In this document: positions 1 to 5,162 of the stretch, piece after piece | Position numbering within the stretch: position 1 is the stretch's first letter | Layout: every line of letters begins with the position of its first letter | NCBI GenBank assembly: GCA_013361975.1 | Contig: JABFXB010000354.1 | Location: 1-6,642 of the forward strand | Length of the DNA: 6,642 nt | Direction of reading: 5' to 3' | Source of the DNA: Dermatophilaceae bacterium | GTDB taxonomy: Bacteria; Actinomycetota; Actinomycetes; Actinomycetales; Dermatophilaceae | The notes under the pieces: model-generated | The model's database searches: none | Told to the model about the DNA's origin: nothing | The model's input: the letters and a program-made list of their open reading frames with translations, nothing else | Position numbers and translations under genes: made by a program

Positions 1-669
1 GTGCACCTCGATGCCGCGCTGGGCCATGAGCTGCGGGGTCATCGCCTTGATGCCGAGGTCGACGGCGGCGACGGTGAAGCGCTTCTCGCCGACGGCCGGG
101 ACGGCATACGGCTCGGCGGTCGTGACCTCTGCGGCGAGGGCGGCACCGGCCATCTGCGGGCTCGTGCGCACGGCGTCGAGGAGCGCGTCCTCGGAACGGT
201 CGGCCGCATCGCCGCTGAAGACGCCCACGCGCATGGCGCCGCGCTCGCGCAGGTGGCGCGTCAGCGCGCGCGTGTCGATGTCGCAGATGCCGACGACGCC
301 CTGGTCGGCGAGCTCGTCCTCGAGGTCGCGGGTGGCCCGCCAGTTCGAGGCCCGGATCGCGGGGTCGCGCACGACGTAGCCGGCGGCCCAGATGCGGGTG
401 CTCTCGTCGTCCTCGGTGTTGACGCCGGTGTTGCCCACGTGCGGCGCCGTCATGACGATGACCTGCCGGTGGTAGCTGGGATCGGTGAGGGTCTCCTGGT
501 AGCCGGTCATGCCGGTGGAGAAGACCGCCTCGCCGACCGTCTCGCCGACAGCGCCGTAGGAGGCGCCGCGGAAGGTGCGGCCGTCCTCGAGCACGAGGAC
601 GGCGCCGACGCGGGCGCGTCCCGGGCGGCCGTCGCGGGTGGGTACGGTCAGCGGTGTCTGGGTCGTCAC
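1..669 (-). CDS. carA: Carbamoyl-phosphate synthase small (glutaminase) subunit, N-terminal part
   Basis: This is the small subunit of carbamoyl-phosphate synthetase, which hydrolyses glutamine and passes ammonia to CarB to make carbamoyl phosphate for UMP and arginine synthesis in the cytosol. The 223 codons present cover the N-terminal CarA domain. LVLEDGRTFRG lies near residues 25-35, and the signature GEAVFSTGMTGYQE followed by TDPSY spans about residues 46-66. ASNW (107-110), DIDTRALTRHLRERGA (130-145) and EVTTAEPY (181-188) follow. The start of the class I glutamine amidotransferase domain (VAAVDLGIKAM, about 200-210) is reached before the window edge. The catalytic Cys, His and Glu lie outside and cannot be checked. 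I chose the GTG at 669 because it overlaps the pyrC stop as GTGA and has AGGGG seven bases upstream. It gives about 20 residues before the conserved core, slightly longer than usual. It is the last pyr cistron visible. Confidence 0.96.
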   Translation of the reverse strand, partial: MTTQTPLTVPTRDGRPGRARVGAVLVLEDGRTFRGASYGAVGETVGEAVFSTGMTGYQETLTDPSYHRQVIVMTAPHVGNTGVNTEDDESTRIWAAGYVVRDPAIRASNWRATRDLEDELADQGVVGICDIDTRALTRHLRERGAMRVGVFSGDAADRSEDALLDAVRTSPQMAGAALAAEVTTAEPYAVPAVGEKRFTVAAVDLGIKAMTPQLMAQRGIEVH

Positions 670-2003
670 AGGTCTGCCCCTGAAGTCGTCGCGTTCGTCA
701 GTTCTCGTCGGTTGCCGGCTCCGTTGCGGGCGTCGTGGCTCAGGCGCCCCGCGAAGACCGTCGCCTCGACGGCCCCGCGCAGCGTTCGTCCGTGCCACGG
801 GTTGTTGCGCGAGCGGCTGCGGCTCGCGGCGGCGTCGACCGTGACCTCGCGGTCGGGGTCGACGAGCGTGATGTGGGCGGGGCTGCCGACGGCGAGTCCC
901 CTTCCCTGGTGGGCCAGCCCGCCGATGCGAGCCGGTGTCGTGGACATGACCCGCGCCACGTCGGCCCAGTCGAGCAGGCCTCCGTGCACCATGACGTCGC
1001 TCACCACCGAGAGCGCGGTCTCGAGGCCGAGCATGCCGAACGCCGCGTCGACGAAGGCGTGCTCCTTGTCGTGGCGGGCGTGCGGCGCGTGGTCGGTGGC
1101 GACGGCGTCGATCGTGCCGTCGGCCAGGCCTGCGCGCAGCGCCTCGACGTCCTCGCGCGGCCGCAGCGGCGGGTTGACCTTGTAGACGGGGTCGTAGCCG
1201 AGCAGCAGGTCGGTCGTCAGGGCCAGGTGGTGCGGGGTCACCTCCGCGGTGACGTCGATGCCCTGCGCCTTGGCCCAGCGGATCACCTCGACGGTGCCGG
1301 CCGTCGAGACGTGCGCGACGTGGACGCGCGAGCCGGTGTGGCGGGCGAGCATGACGTCGCGGGCGACGACCGACTCCTCGGCGATGCCTGGCCAGCCGGG
1401 CAGCCCGAGGCGACCGGAGACCTCGCCCTCGTGGCAGCACGCCTCGCGCCCGGCGAGGCGGGGGTCCTGCGCGTGCTGGCTGATGACGCCGCCGAACGGC
1501 TTGATGTACTCCAGCGCGCGGCGCATGATGCGCGCGTCGTGGACGCAGTGGCCGTCGTCGCTGAAGACGCGCACCTTCGCGCGGGAGCGGGCCATCAGGC
1601 CCAGCTCGGCGAGCTCGCCGCCCTCGAGACCCTTCGTCACCGCGCCGACCGGCACGACCTCGACGAGCCCGCAGGCGCGTCCGAGGTCGAAGACGCGTTC
1701 GGCCGCCTCGGCGGTGTCGGTGACCGGGTTGGTGTTGGCCATCGCGAAGACGGCCGTGAAGCCACCGGCCGCGGCGGCTGCCGACCCGGTGGCGATCGTC
1801 TCGGCGTCCTCGCGGCCCGGCTCGCGCAGGTGCACGTGCAGGTCGACGAGGCCGGGGAGCGCGACGAGGCCGTCGGCGTCGAGCACCTCGGCACCGGACG
1901 GGGCCGAGACCGAGCCGGCCTCGGTGATGACGCCGTCCTCGACGAGCAGGTCGGCCGCGTCGCCGCCGAGCAGTCGGGCGCCGCGGATCACGAGGCGGTT
2001 CAT
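666..2003 (-). CDS. pyrC: Dihydroorotase (zinc amidohydrolase)
   Basis: Dihydroorotase interconverts carbamoyl-aspartate and dihydroorotate, the third step of UMP synthesis. The 445-residue protein carries the amidohydrolase TIM-barrel signatures in order. DLHVHLREPG at about 54-63 supplies the metal ligands His56 and His58 and substrate-binding Arg60. MANTNP (88-93) has Asn92. FSDDG (147-151) has Asp150. His177 (SQHAQD), His231 (HVAHVSTAG) and Asp304 (ATDHAPH) complete the expected ligand set. NPWHG near the C-terminus is also family-typical. All catalytic residues I expect are present, so it should be an active enzyme and not a PyrC-like pseudoenzyme. The family is usually about 420-430 residues. 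The extra length is a low-complexity C-terminal tail of roughly 15-20 residues that reaches into the carA start. The ATG at 2003 overlaps the pyrB stop as ATGA and has GGAG seven bases upstream. Confidence 0.97.
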   Translation of the reverse strand: MNRLVIRGARLLGGDAADLLVEDGVITEAGSVSAPSGAEVLDADGLVALPGLVDLHVHLREPGREDAETIATGSAAAAAGGFTAVFAMANTNPVTDTAEAAERVFDLGRACGLVEVVPVGAVTKGLEGGELAELGLMARSRAKVRVFSDDGHCVHDARIMRRALEYIKPFGGVISQHAQDPRLAGREACCHEGEVSGRLGLPGWPGIAEESVVARDVMLARHTGSRVHVAHVSTAGTVEVIRWAKAQGIDVTAEVTPHHLALTTDLLLGYDPVYKVNPPLRPREDVEALRAGLADGTIDAVATDHAPHARHDKEHAFVDAAFGMLGLETALSVVSDVMVHGGLLDWADVARVMSTTPARIGGLAHQGRGLAVGSPAHITLVDPDREVTVDAAASRSRSRNNPWHGRTLRGAVEATVFAGRLSHDARNGAGNRRELTNATTSGADL

Positions 2004-3004
2004 CGGGCGGCTCCATCGGTCACGGGGCTGGCGGCGGGGGTCGGCGCAGGCGTGTCGTCGCCCGCGAGCAGGTGGTAGAGCACGGCCATCCGGACGGCGA
2101 CGCCGGCGGAGACCTGGTCGAGCACGACCGACTGCGGCGAGTCGGCCGCCTCGGGCGCGATCTCGAGACCGCGGTTCATCGGGCCGGGGTGGAGCACGAG
2201 CACGTCGTCGTTGCGCGCGACGAGCCGGTCGAGCCGGTCGCGCGTCAGGCCGTAGCCGACGGTGTACTCGCGCGGCGTCGGGAAGAACCCGCCGCTCATC
2301 CGCTCGCGCTGGACGCGCAGCATCATCACCGCGTCGACCGGTCCGTGCTCGCTCTCGCCGTCGAGCACCGGGTCGAGGTCCCAGCTCGTCGCGAAGCCGT
2401 CAGCCTGGCTCCAGGCCCCGATGCCGCTCGGCATGAGCGTGGGCGGCGCGACGACCGTGACCCGGGCACCGAGGGTCTTCAGCGTGATGACGTTGCTGCG
2501 GAAGACGCGCGAGTGGGTGAGGTCGCCGACGATGACGACGTGCTTGCCGTCGAGGTCACCGAGACGCGTACGCAGGGTGTACGCGTCGAGCAGGGCCTGC
2601 GTGGGGTGCTCGTGGGTGCCGTCCCCCGCGTTGATGACGCTGCAGCGCACCCACTGGGCGACCTGCTGGCAGGCGCCCGAGGCGTTGTGCCGGATGACGA
2701 GGGCGTCGACGGCCATGGCGTCGACCGTCATCGCCGTGTCGCGCAGGCTCTCGCCCTTGCTCGTCGAGGACCCCTTGGCCGAGAGGTTGATCGTGTCGGC
2801 CGACATCCACTTGCCCGCGATCTCGAACGAGCTGCGGGTGCGGGTCGAGTCCTCGAAGAAGAAGTTGATGACGGTGCGGCCGCGCAGGGTCGGCACCTTC
2901 TTGACCTCGCGGCGCTGCAGGTCGTGCATCGAGGAGGCGGTCTCGAGGATGTCCTCGACCTCAGCCCTGCCGAGGTCGGCCGACGAGATGAGGTGCTTGG
3001 TCAT
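2000..3004 (-). CDS. pyrB: Aspartate carbamoyltransferase catalytic subunit
   Basis: Aspartate transcarbamoylase condenses carbamoyl phosphate with aspartate, the committed step of pyrimidine synthesis. The 334-residue protein has the carbamoyl-phosphate loop STRTR at 53-57, an 80s loop (SSTSKGES, 79-86), HPTQ at 133-136, HSRVFRSN at 164-171 (most relatives have Ala where Phe168 sits), the aspartate-binding LRVQRER at 229-235 and HPGPMNRG at 272-279. This is a complete catalytic set. The last 20 or so residues are a Pro/Ala/Thr-rich tail beyond the final conserved helix, and the pyrC start codon lies within it. No regulatory subunit (pyrI) gene is present in the window, as is usual for Gram-positive operons, where control is through PyrR. 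The ATG at 3004 overlaps the pyrR stop as ATGA. Upstream purine-rich bases (GGTGGTGAGG) are compatible with a ribosome site, but coupling to pyrR translation is likely. Confidence 0.97.
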   Translation of the reverse strand: MTKHLISSADLGRAEVEDILETASSMHDLQRREVKKVPTLRGRTVINFFFEDSTRTRSSFEIAGKWMSADTINLSAKGSSTSKGESLRDTAMTVDAMAVDALVIRHNASGACQQVAQWVRCSVINAGDGTHEHPTQALLDAYTLRTRLGDLDGKHVVIVGDLTHSRVFRSNVITLKTLGARVTVVAPPTLMPSGIGAWSQADGFATSWDLDPVLDGESEHGPVDAVMMLRVQRERMSGGFFPTPREYTVGYGLTRDRLDRLVARNDDVLVLHPGPMNRGLEIAPEAADSPQSVVLDQVSAGVAVRMAVLYHLLAGDDTPAPTPAASPVTDGAAR

Positions 3005-3603
3005 CGGGCCTCACCACCGCTGATGCGCACGACGTCGAGGCCGTCGACCTCGGCGACGCGCACGTGCACGCGCTCCTCGCGGGAGGTCGGGAGGTTCTTG
3101 CCGACGTGGTCGGCGCGGATCGGCAGCTCGCGGTGGCCGCGGTCGACGAGCACGGCGAGGCGCACGGCGCGGGGCCGGCCGAGCTCGCTCAGCGCGTCGA
3201 GCGCGGCGCGGATGGTGCGGCCGGAGTAGAGGACGTCGTCGACGAGCACGACGACCTTGTCGTCGATGCCGCCGTCGGGGATGCGCGACCGGTGGGCCGT
3301 GCGCACCGGGTTGCGGCGCAGGTCGTCGCGGTGGAGCGTGATGTCGAGCTCGCCGACGGGCACCGGGTGGCCCTCGACCTGCTCGATGCCGGCTGCGAGA
3401 CGGCGGGCGAGCGGGACACCGCGCGAGGGGATCCCGAGGAGCACCAGGCCCTCGCTGCCCTTGTTGCGCTCGAGGATCTCGTGGCCGATGCGCCGTAGCG
3501 CCCGGGAGACGTCCCCTTCGGTCATCACGTCGCGAGCGTCGTCGGGGATGCTCGAGCGGTCGGTCGATGACTGGGCAGATGCACTCAGGTCAGGGCAGGT
3601 CAC
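3001..3603 (-). CDS. pyrR: Bifunctional pyr operon RNA-binding regulator / uracil phosphoribosyltransferase
   Basis: PyrR senses UMP/UTP against PRPP and binds a hairpin in pyr mRNA to repress the operon. Many members also have weak uracil phosphoribosyltransferase activity. The 200-residue protein contains LLGIPSRGV (55-63), ELDITLHRDDL (85-95), the PRPP-binding loop VLVDDVLYSGRT (119-130) and the family signature LVDRGHRELPIRADHVGKN (152-170). The N-terminus is about 20 residues longer than Bacillus PyrR, similar to the extended actinobacterial proteins. I chose the GTG at 3603 because a perfect AAGGAGGT lies nine bases upstream. An internal ATG at residue 27 (MTEGDVSRAL) would match the short form but lacks such a site. 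It is the first cistron of pyrR-pyrB-pyrC-carA. A match to its own RNA target sits directly ahead of the ribosome site, implying autoregulation. Confidence 0.97.
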   Translation of the reverse strand: MTCPDLSASAQSSTDRSSIPDDARDVMTEGDVSRALRRIGHEILERNKGSEGLVLLGIPSRGVPLARRLAAGIEQVEGHPVPVGELDITLHRDDLRRNPVRTAHRSRIPDGGIDDKVVVLVDDVLYSGRTIRAALDALSELGRPRAVRLAVLVDRGHRELPIRADHVGKNLPTSREERVHVRVAEVDGLDVVRISGGEAR

Positions 3604-3612
3604 AGCCGCTGG

Positions 3613-3620
3613 ACCTCCTT
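3613..3620 (-). promoter_or_regulatory. Ribosome binding site of pyrR (perfect Shine-Dalgarno)
   Basis: The minus strand reads AAGGAGGT here, fully complementary to the end of 16S rRNA. Nine bases separate it from the GTG at 3603, which fixes the start of pyrR. It is the strongest ribosome site in the window. It begins two bases after the predicted PyrR-binding hairpin, so protein bound there should obstruct it. Confidence 0.85.
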
Positions 3621-3622
3621 CC

Positions 3623-3638
3623 CCGCCTCACAGGACGG
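3623..3638 (-). promoter_or_regulatory. PyrR-binding loop in the pyr mRNA leader
   Basis: The transcript reads CCGUCCUGUGAGGCGG. It contains an exact match to the PyrR-binding core UCCNGNGAGG (consensus recalled from Bacillus and mycobacterial work), flanked by CCG and CGG, which pair to close the stem. A further C:G pair is possible beyond one A/G mismatch. I see no antiterminator or U-tract terminator between this hairpin and the pyrR start, so transcriptional attenuation as in Bacillus is unlikely. Its position two bases ahead of the Shine-Dalgarno matches the translational repression model described for Mycobacterium smegmatis. Confidence 0.82.
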
Positions 3639-3663
3639 TGGTTAAAGGATGTCGACGCCGTGG

Positions 3664-3669
3664 AGTCTA
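3664..3669 (-). promoter_or_regulatory. Candidate -10 box of the pyr operon promoter
   Basis: The minus strand has TAGACT, a common actinobacterial housekeeping -10 form, within GCTAGACTC. A start about seven bases downstream, near 3656, would give a leader of roughly 50 nt that carries the PyrR-binding loop intact. No good -35 hexamer is found at 16-19 bp spacing. The same GCTAGACTC 9-mer occurs upstream of efp. Confidence 0.5.
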
Positions 3670-3733
3670 GCGGCCCGACCGGGATGCTCCCGAACCGGTC
3701 CGGTGCCCGGCACGTCGCCGGCCCGGACCGACC

Positions 3734-3793
3734 GACCGCCACGAACGCGACCGGGTGTGCTCACACCGCCGGTGAACAGCTGTCGTGGCGGTC
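3734..3793. repeat. Nested inverted repeats in the nusB-pyrR gap
   Basis: Two perfect 11-bp arms (GACCGCCACGA at 3734-3744 and its complement at 3783-3793) enclose 38 bp. That interior contains two overlapping smaller dyads, GGTGTG-CT-CACACC at 3754-3767 and CACCG-C-CGGTG at 3764-3774. A separate GCTCCC/GGGAGC hairpin lies at 3799-3813. No coding potential was recognised in 3604-3895. The region could hold secondary transcription termination structures after nusB or a binding region upstream of the pyr promoter. I cannot tell which from sequence alone. Confidence 0.45.
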
Positions 3794-3847
3794 CGTCAGC
3801 TCCCCTCGGGAGCCGGCCCAACGCGTACGCAGTGTGGCCGGAACGCG

Positions 3848-3877
3848 ACGAAGCCACCCGCGTGCGGATGGCTTCGT
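3848..3877 (-). terminator. Probable terminator after nusB
   Basis: A 14-bp stem (ACGAAGCCAUCCGC against GCGGGUGGCUUCGU, one G-U pair) with a very short nominal loop, so the innermost pairs probably open. It starts about 18 bases after the nusB stop on the minus strand. No uridine run follows, which is common in actinobacteria. The pairing is close to symmetrical, so it could act in both directions. Confidence 0.6.
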
Positions 3878-3895
3878 GGCGTACGTGCGGGTTCG

Positions 3896-4309
3896 TCAGA
3901 CGATGGTCGCCTTGACCTCCGCGAGCCGGGCGAGCAGCCCGTTGACGAACGCCGGCGACTCGTCGGTGGACAGCTCGGTCGCGAGCGCCACGGCCTCCGA
4001 GATCGCCACGGCGTCGGGGATCTCCTCGTTCCACAGGACCTCCCACGCGCCGAGCCGCAGGATGGCGCGGTCGACGGCGGGCATGCGGTCGAGGGTCCAG
4101 CCCTGGCTGTAGTCGGTGAGGGCGCCGTTGATGTCGTTCCAGCGGCTCACCACGCCTCGCACGAGGTCGGCGGTGTAGGGGTTGTTGGCCGCCCGCGACT
4201 CACGGTCGCGCAGGCGCTCGTCGAGGAGCGCCTCGGCGTTCATCCCGCGCTGGTCCGCCTCGAAGAGGATGTCGAGGGCCCGCGTGCGGGCCTTGCTGCG
4301 TGCTGCCAA
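3896..4309 (-). CDS. nusB: Transcription antitermination factor NusB
   Basis: NusB pairs with NusE (ribosomal protein S10) on boxA RNA to form the antitermination complex on rRNA operons. The 137-residue all-helical protein begins with the family-typical basic segment AARSKARTRALDILFEADQRG. The later blocks YTADLVRGVV (about 45-54), MPAVDRAILRLGAWEVLW (76-93) and the C-terminal PDAVAISEAVALATELSTDESPAFVNG region are typical NusB sequence, and the length is normal. I placed the start at the TTG at 4309 because it yields the conserved N-terminus and no ATG or GTG lies in frame just upstream. There is no convincing Shine-Dalgarno at normal spacing. The start is 16 bases after the efp stop, so translational coupling to efp is likely. 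In Streptomyces bldD lies between nusB and pyrR; here that gene is absent. Confidence 0.95.
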   Translation of the reverse strand: MAARSKARTRALDILFEADQRGMNAEALLDERLRDRESRAANNPYTADLVRGVVSRWNDINGALTDYSQGWTLDRMPAVDRAILRLGAWEVLWNEEIPDAVAISEAVALATELSTDESPAFVNGLLARLAEVKATIV

Positions 4310-4325
4310 GGGAGTTCGCGCCTGC

Positions 4326-4889
4326 TCAGTCGTTGACGCGGCCGAGGTACGACCCGTCGCGGGTGTCGACCTTGACCTTGGTGCCGGACTCGAGGAAGAG
4401 CGGCACGTTGATCTGGGCGCCGGTCTCGAGCGTGGCCGGCTTGGTGCCGCCGGTCGAGCGGTCGCCCTGCAGGCCCGGCTCGGTGTGCGTGATCTCGAGG
4501 ACGACCGACGCGGGCAGCTCGACGTAGAGCGGGGCGCCCTCGTGCGTGGCGACGATGGCGTTCTGGTTCTCGAGGAGGTAGTTGGCGGCGTCGCCGACGA
4601 CGGTCTCCGACACGTGGATCTGGTCGTAGGTGTCGGTGTCCATGAAGACGAAGTCGGTGCCGTCCTTGTAGAGGTACTGCATCGTGCGCTTGTCGACGTT
4701 GCTCGTCTCGACCTTGGTGCCGGCGTTGAACGTCTTGTCGACGACCTTGCCGGACAGAACGGCCTTGAGCTTGGTGCGCACGAACGCCGGCCCCTTGCCG
4801 GGCTTGACGTGCTGGAACTCGACGACGGACCAGAGCTGTCCCTCGATGTTGAGCACCATGCCGTTCTTCAGGTCGTTGGTCGTTGCCAT
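4326..4889 (-). CDS. efp: Translation elongation factor P
   Basis: EF-P enters the ribosomal E/P site and relieves stalling at polyproline stretches. The 187-residue protein has the standard three-domain length. Domain I includes ATTNDLKNGMVL, and the tip loop reads KPGKGPAF with the functional lysine at residue 32. The domain II-III region contains the EF-P signature area TEPGLQGDRSTGGTKPATLETG (about 156-177), followed by the terminal TRDGSYLGRV. The PGKGP loop matches the actinobacterial EF-P subfamily reported to work without lysine modification. No modification genes (epmA, epmB, ymfI) are in the window. The ATG at 4889 has GAAGGTGG about ten bases upstream. It is the first gene of a probable efp-nusB unit. 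The usual actinobacterial upstream neighbours (pepQ, aro genes) are replaced by a divergent helD-like gene. Confidence 0.97.
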   Translation of the reverse strand: MATTNDLKNGMVLNIEGQLWSVVEFQHVKPGKGPAFVRTKLKAVLSGKVVDKTFNAGTKVETSNVDKRTMQYLYKDGTDFVFMDTDTYDQIHVSETVVGDAANYLLENQNAIVATHEGAPLYVELPASVVLEITHTEPGLQGDRSTGGTKPATLETGAQINVPLFLESGTKVKVDTRDGSYLGRVND

Positions 4890-4922
4890 CGTTGTGTGTC
4901 CACCTTCGTATGCCGGCCGGCT

Positions 4923-4946
4923 CGGCGCGGGCCGATGGGCGCGCCG
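4923..4946 (-). other. GC-rich hairpin in the efp leader
   Basis: A perfect 7-bp stem, CGGCGCG with CGCGCCG, encloses a 10-base loop within the predicted 5' untranslated leader of efp, ending some 34 bases before the start codon. In DNA this rich in GC such stems arise easily, so a regulatory role is only a possibility. Confidence 0.35.
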
Positions 4947-4984
4947 CAGCCCCGGACGTTCTTGACTTGGGGAGTTGCCGCACG

Positions 4985-4990
4985 AGTCTA
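4985..4990 (-). promoter_or_regulatory. Candidate -10 box of the efp-nusB promoter
   Basis: The minus strand has TAGACT within GCTAGACTC, the same 9-mer as at the pyr promoter. Transcription would begin near 4978, giving a leader of about 90 nt. No recognisable -35 lies at the usual distance. Instead the palindrome at 5009-5021 covers that position. Confidence 0.5.
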
Positions 4991-5008
4991 GCCGCGCGGC
5001 CGCCGGAT

Positions 5009-5021
5009 CGCGGAATCCGCG
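5009..5021. repeat. Perfect 13-bp palindrome upstream of the efp -10 box
   Basis: CGCGGA-A-TCCGCG is a perfect dyad with a single central base. It sits 19-31 bp upstream of the efp -10 box, where the -35 contacts of sigma would fall. That makes it a possible operator, although GC-rich palindromes of this size are not rare. Confidence 0.4.
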
Positions 5022-5072
5022 GTGGCCGCCGCCCCGGTGCGCCGGTGTACGCTGTCCCGTTCCCCGGCCCGC

Positions 5073-5139
5073 AACACACCGAGCAGGTCACAACCCACCG
5101 GCATCCGATCCCGGTGTGTCGTGACCTACTCGGTGTGTT
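5073..5139. repeat. Long imperfect inverted repeat between efp and helD-like gene
   Basis: The arms 5073-5101 and 5111-5139 are 29 bp each and complementary at 26 positions, with a 9-bp centre (5102-5110). Two of the three differences would be G-U pairs if transcribed leftward, while all three are true mismatches in a rightward transcript. Each arm holds two CGGTGTGT-like octamers. They lie at 5074-5081 and 5093-5100 (minus strand, the second reading CGGTGGGT) and at 5112-5119 and 5131-5138 (plus strand). Successive copies start exactly 19 bp apart. The outermost pairs of octamers flank a conserved GTGACCT core. The right arm ends eight bases before the ribosome site of the helD-like gene. 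It could be a double operator, a leader hairpin or a dispersed palindromic repeat. No T-run marks it as a normal terminator. Confidence 0.85.
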
Positions 5140-5147
5140 TCCGCTGC

Positions 5148-5154
5148 AGAGAGG
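5148..5154 (+). promoter_or_regulatory. Ribosome binding site of the helD-like gene
   Basis: AGAGAGG lies eight bases before the GTG at 5163 and supports that start over the second in-frame GTG at 5169. Confidence 0.65.
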
Positions 5155-5162
5155 TCTGCCCC

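Noticed and set aside
735..3229. Very long open frames on the plus strand opposite pyrC, pyrB and pyrR
   Set aside because: Their products are Arg/Ala/Asp-rich, match no family, and arise because high-GC codon bias removes stops on the opposite strand. The minus-strand genes are unambiguous.
3644..3649. TTTAAC on the minus strand as a pyr -10 box
   Set aside because: Transcription from it would start inside the PyrR-binding loop and destroy the hairpin. TAGACT at 3664-3669 is better placed.
3754..3767. TGTG-CT-CACA resembling a CRP/FNR half-site pair
   Set aside because: The spacing between half-sites is two bases instead of six, so it does not fit a CRP-type operator.
5048..5053. TACGCT as a -10 box for the helD-like gene; also TTGACT at 4962-4967 as its -35
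   Set aside because: TACGCT has no partner -35 at 16-18 bp, and TTGACT has no TANNNT at proper spacing. The promoter of this gene is therefore left unassigned.
5073..5139. CRISPR or insertion-sequence terminal repeats
   Set aside because: There is only one dyad, no array of spacers, no transposase and no target duplication around it.
5041..5162. Rifamycin-associated element upstream of the helD-like gene
   Set aside because: I looked for the short inverted repeat described upstream of Streptomyces helR, as I remember it, and did not see it. The dyad present is a different sequence.
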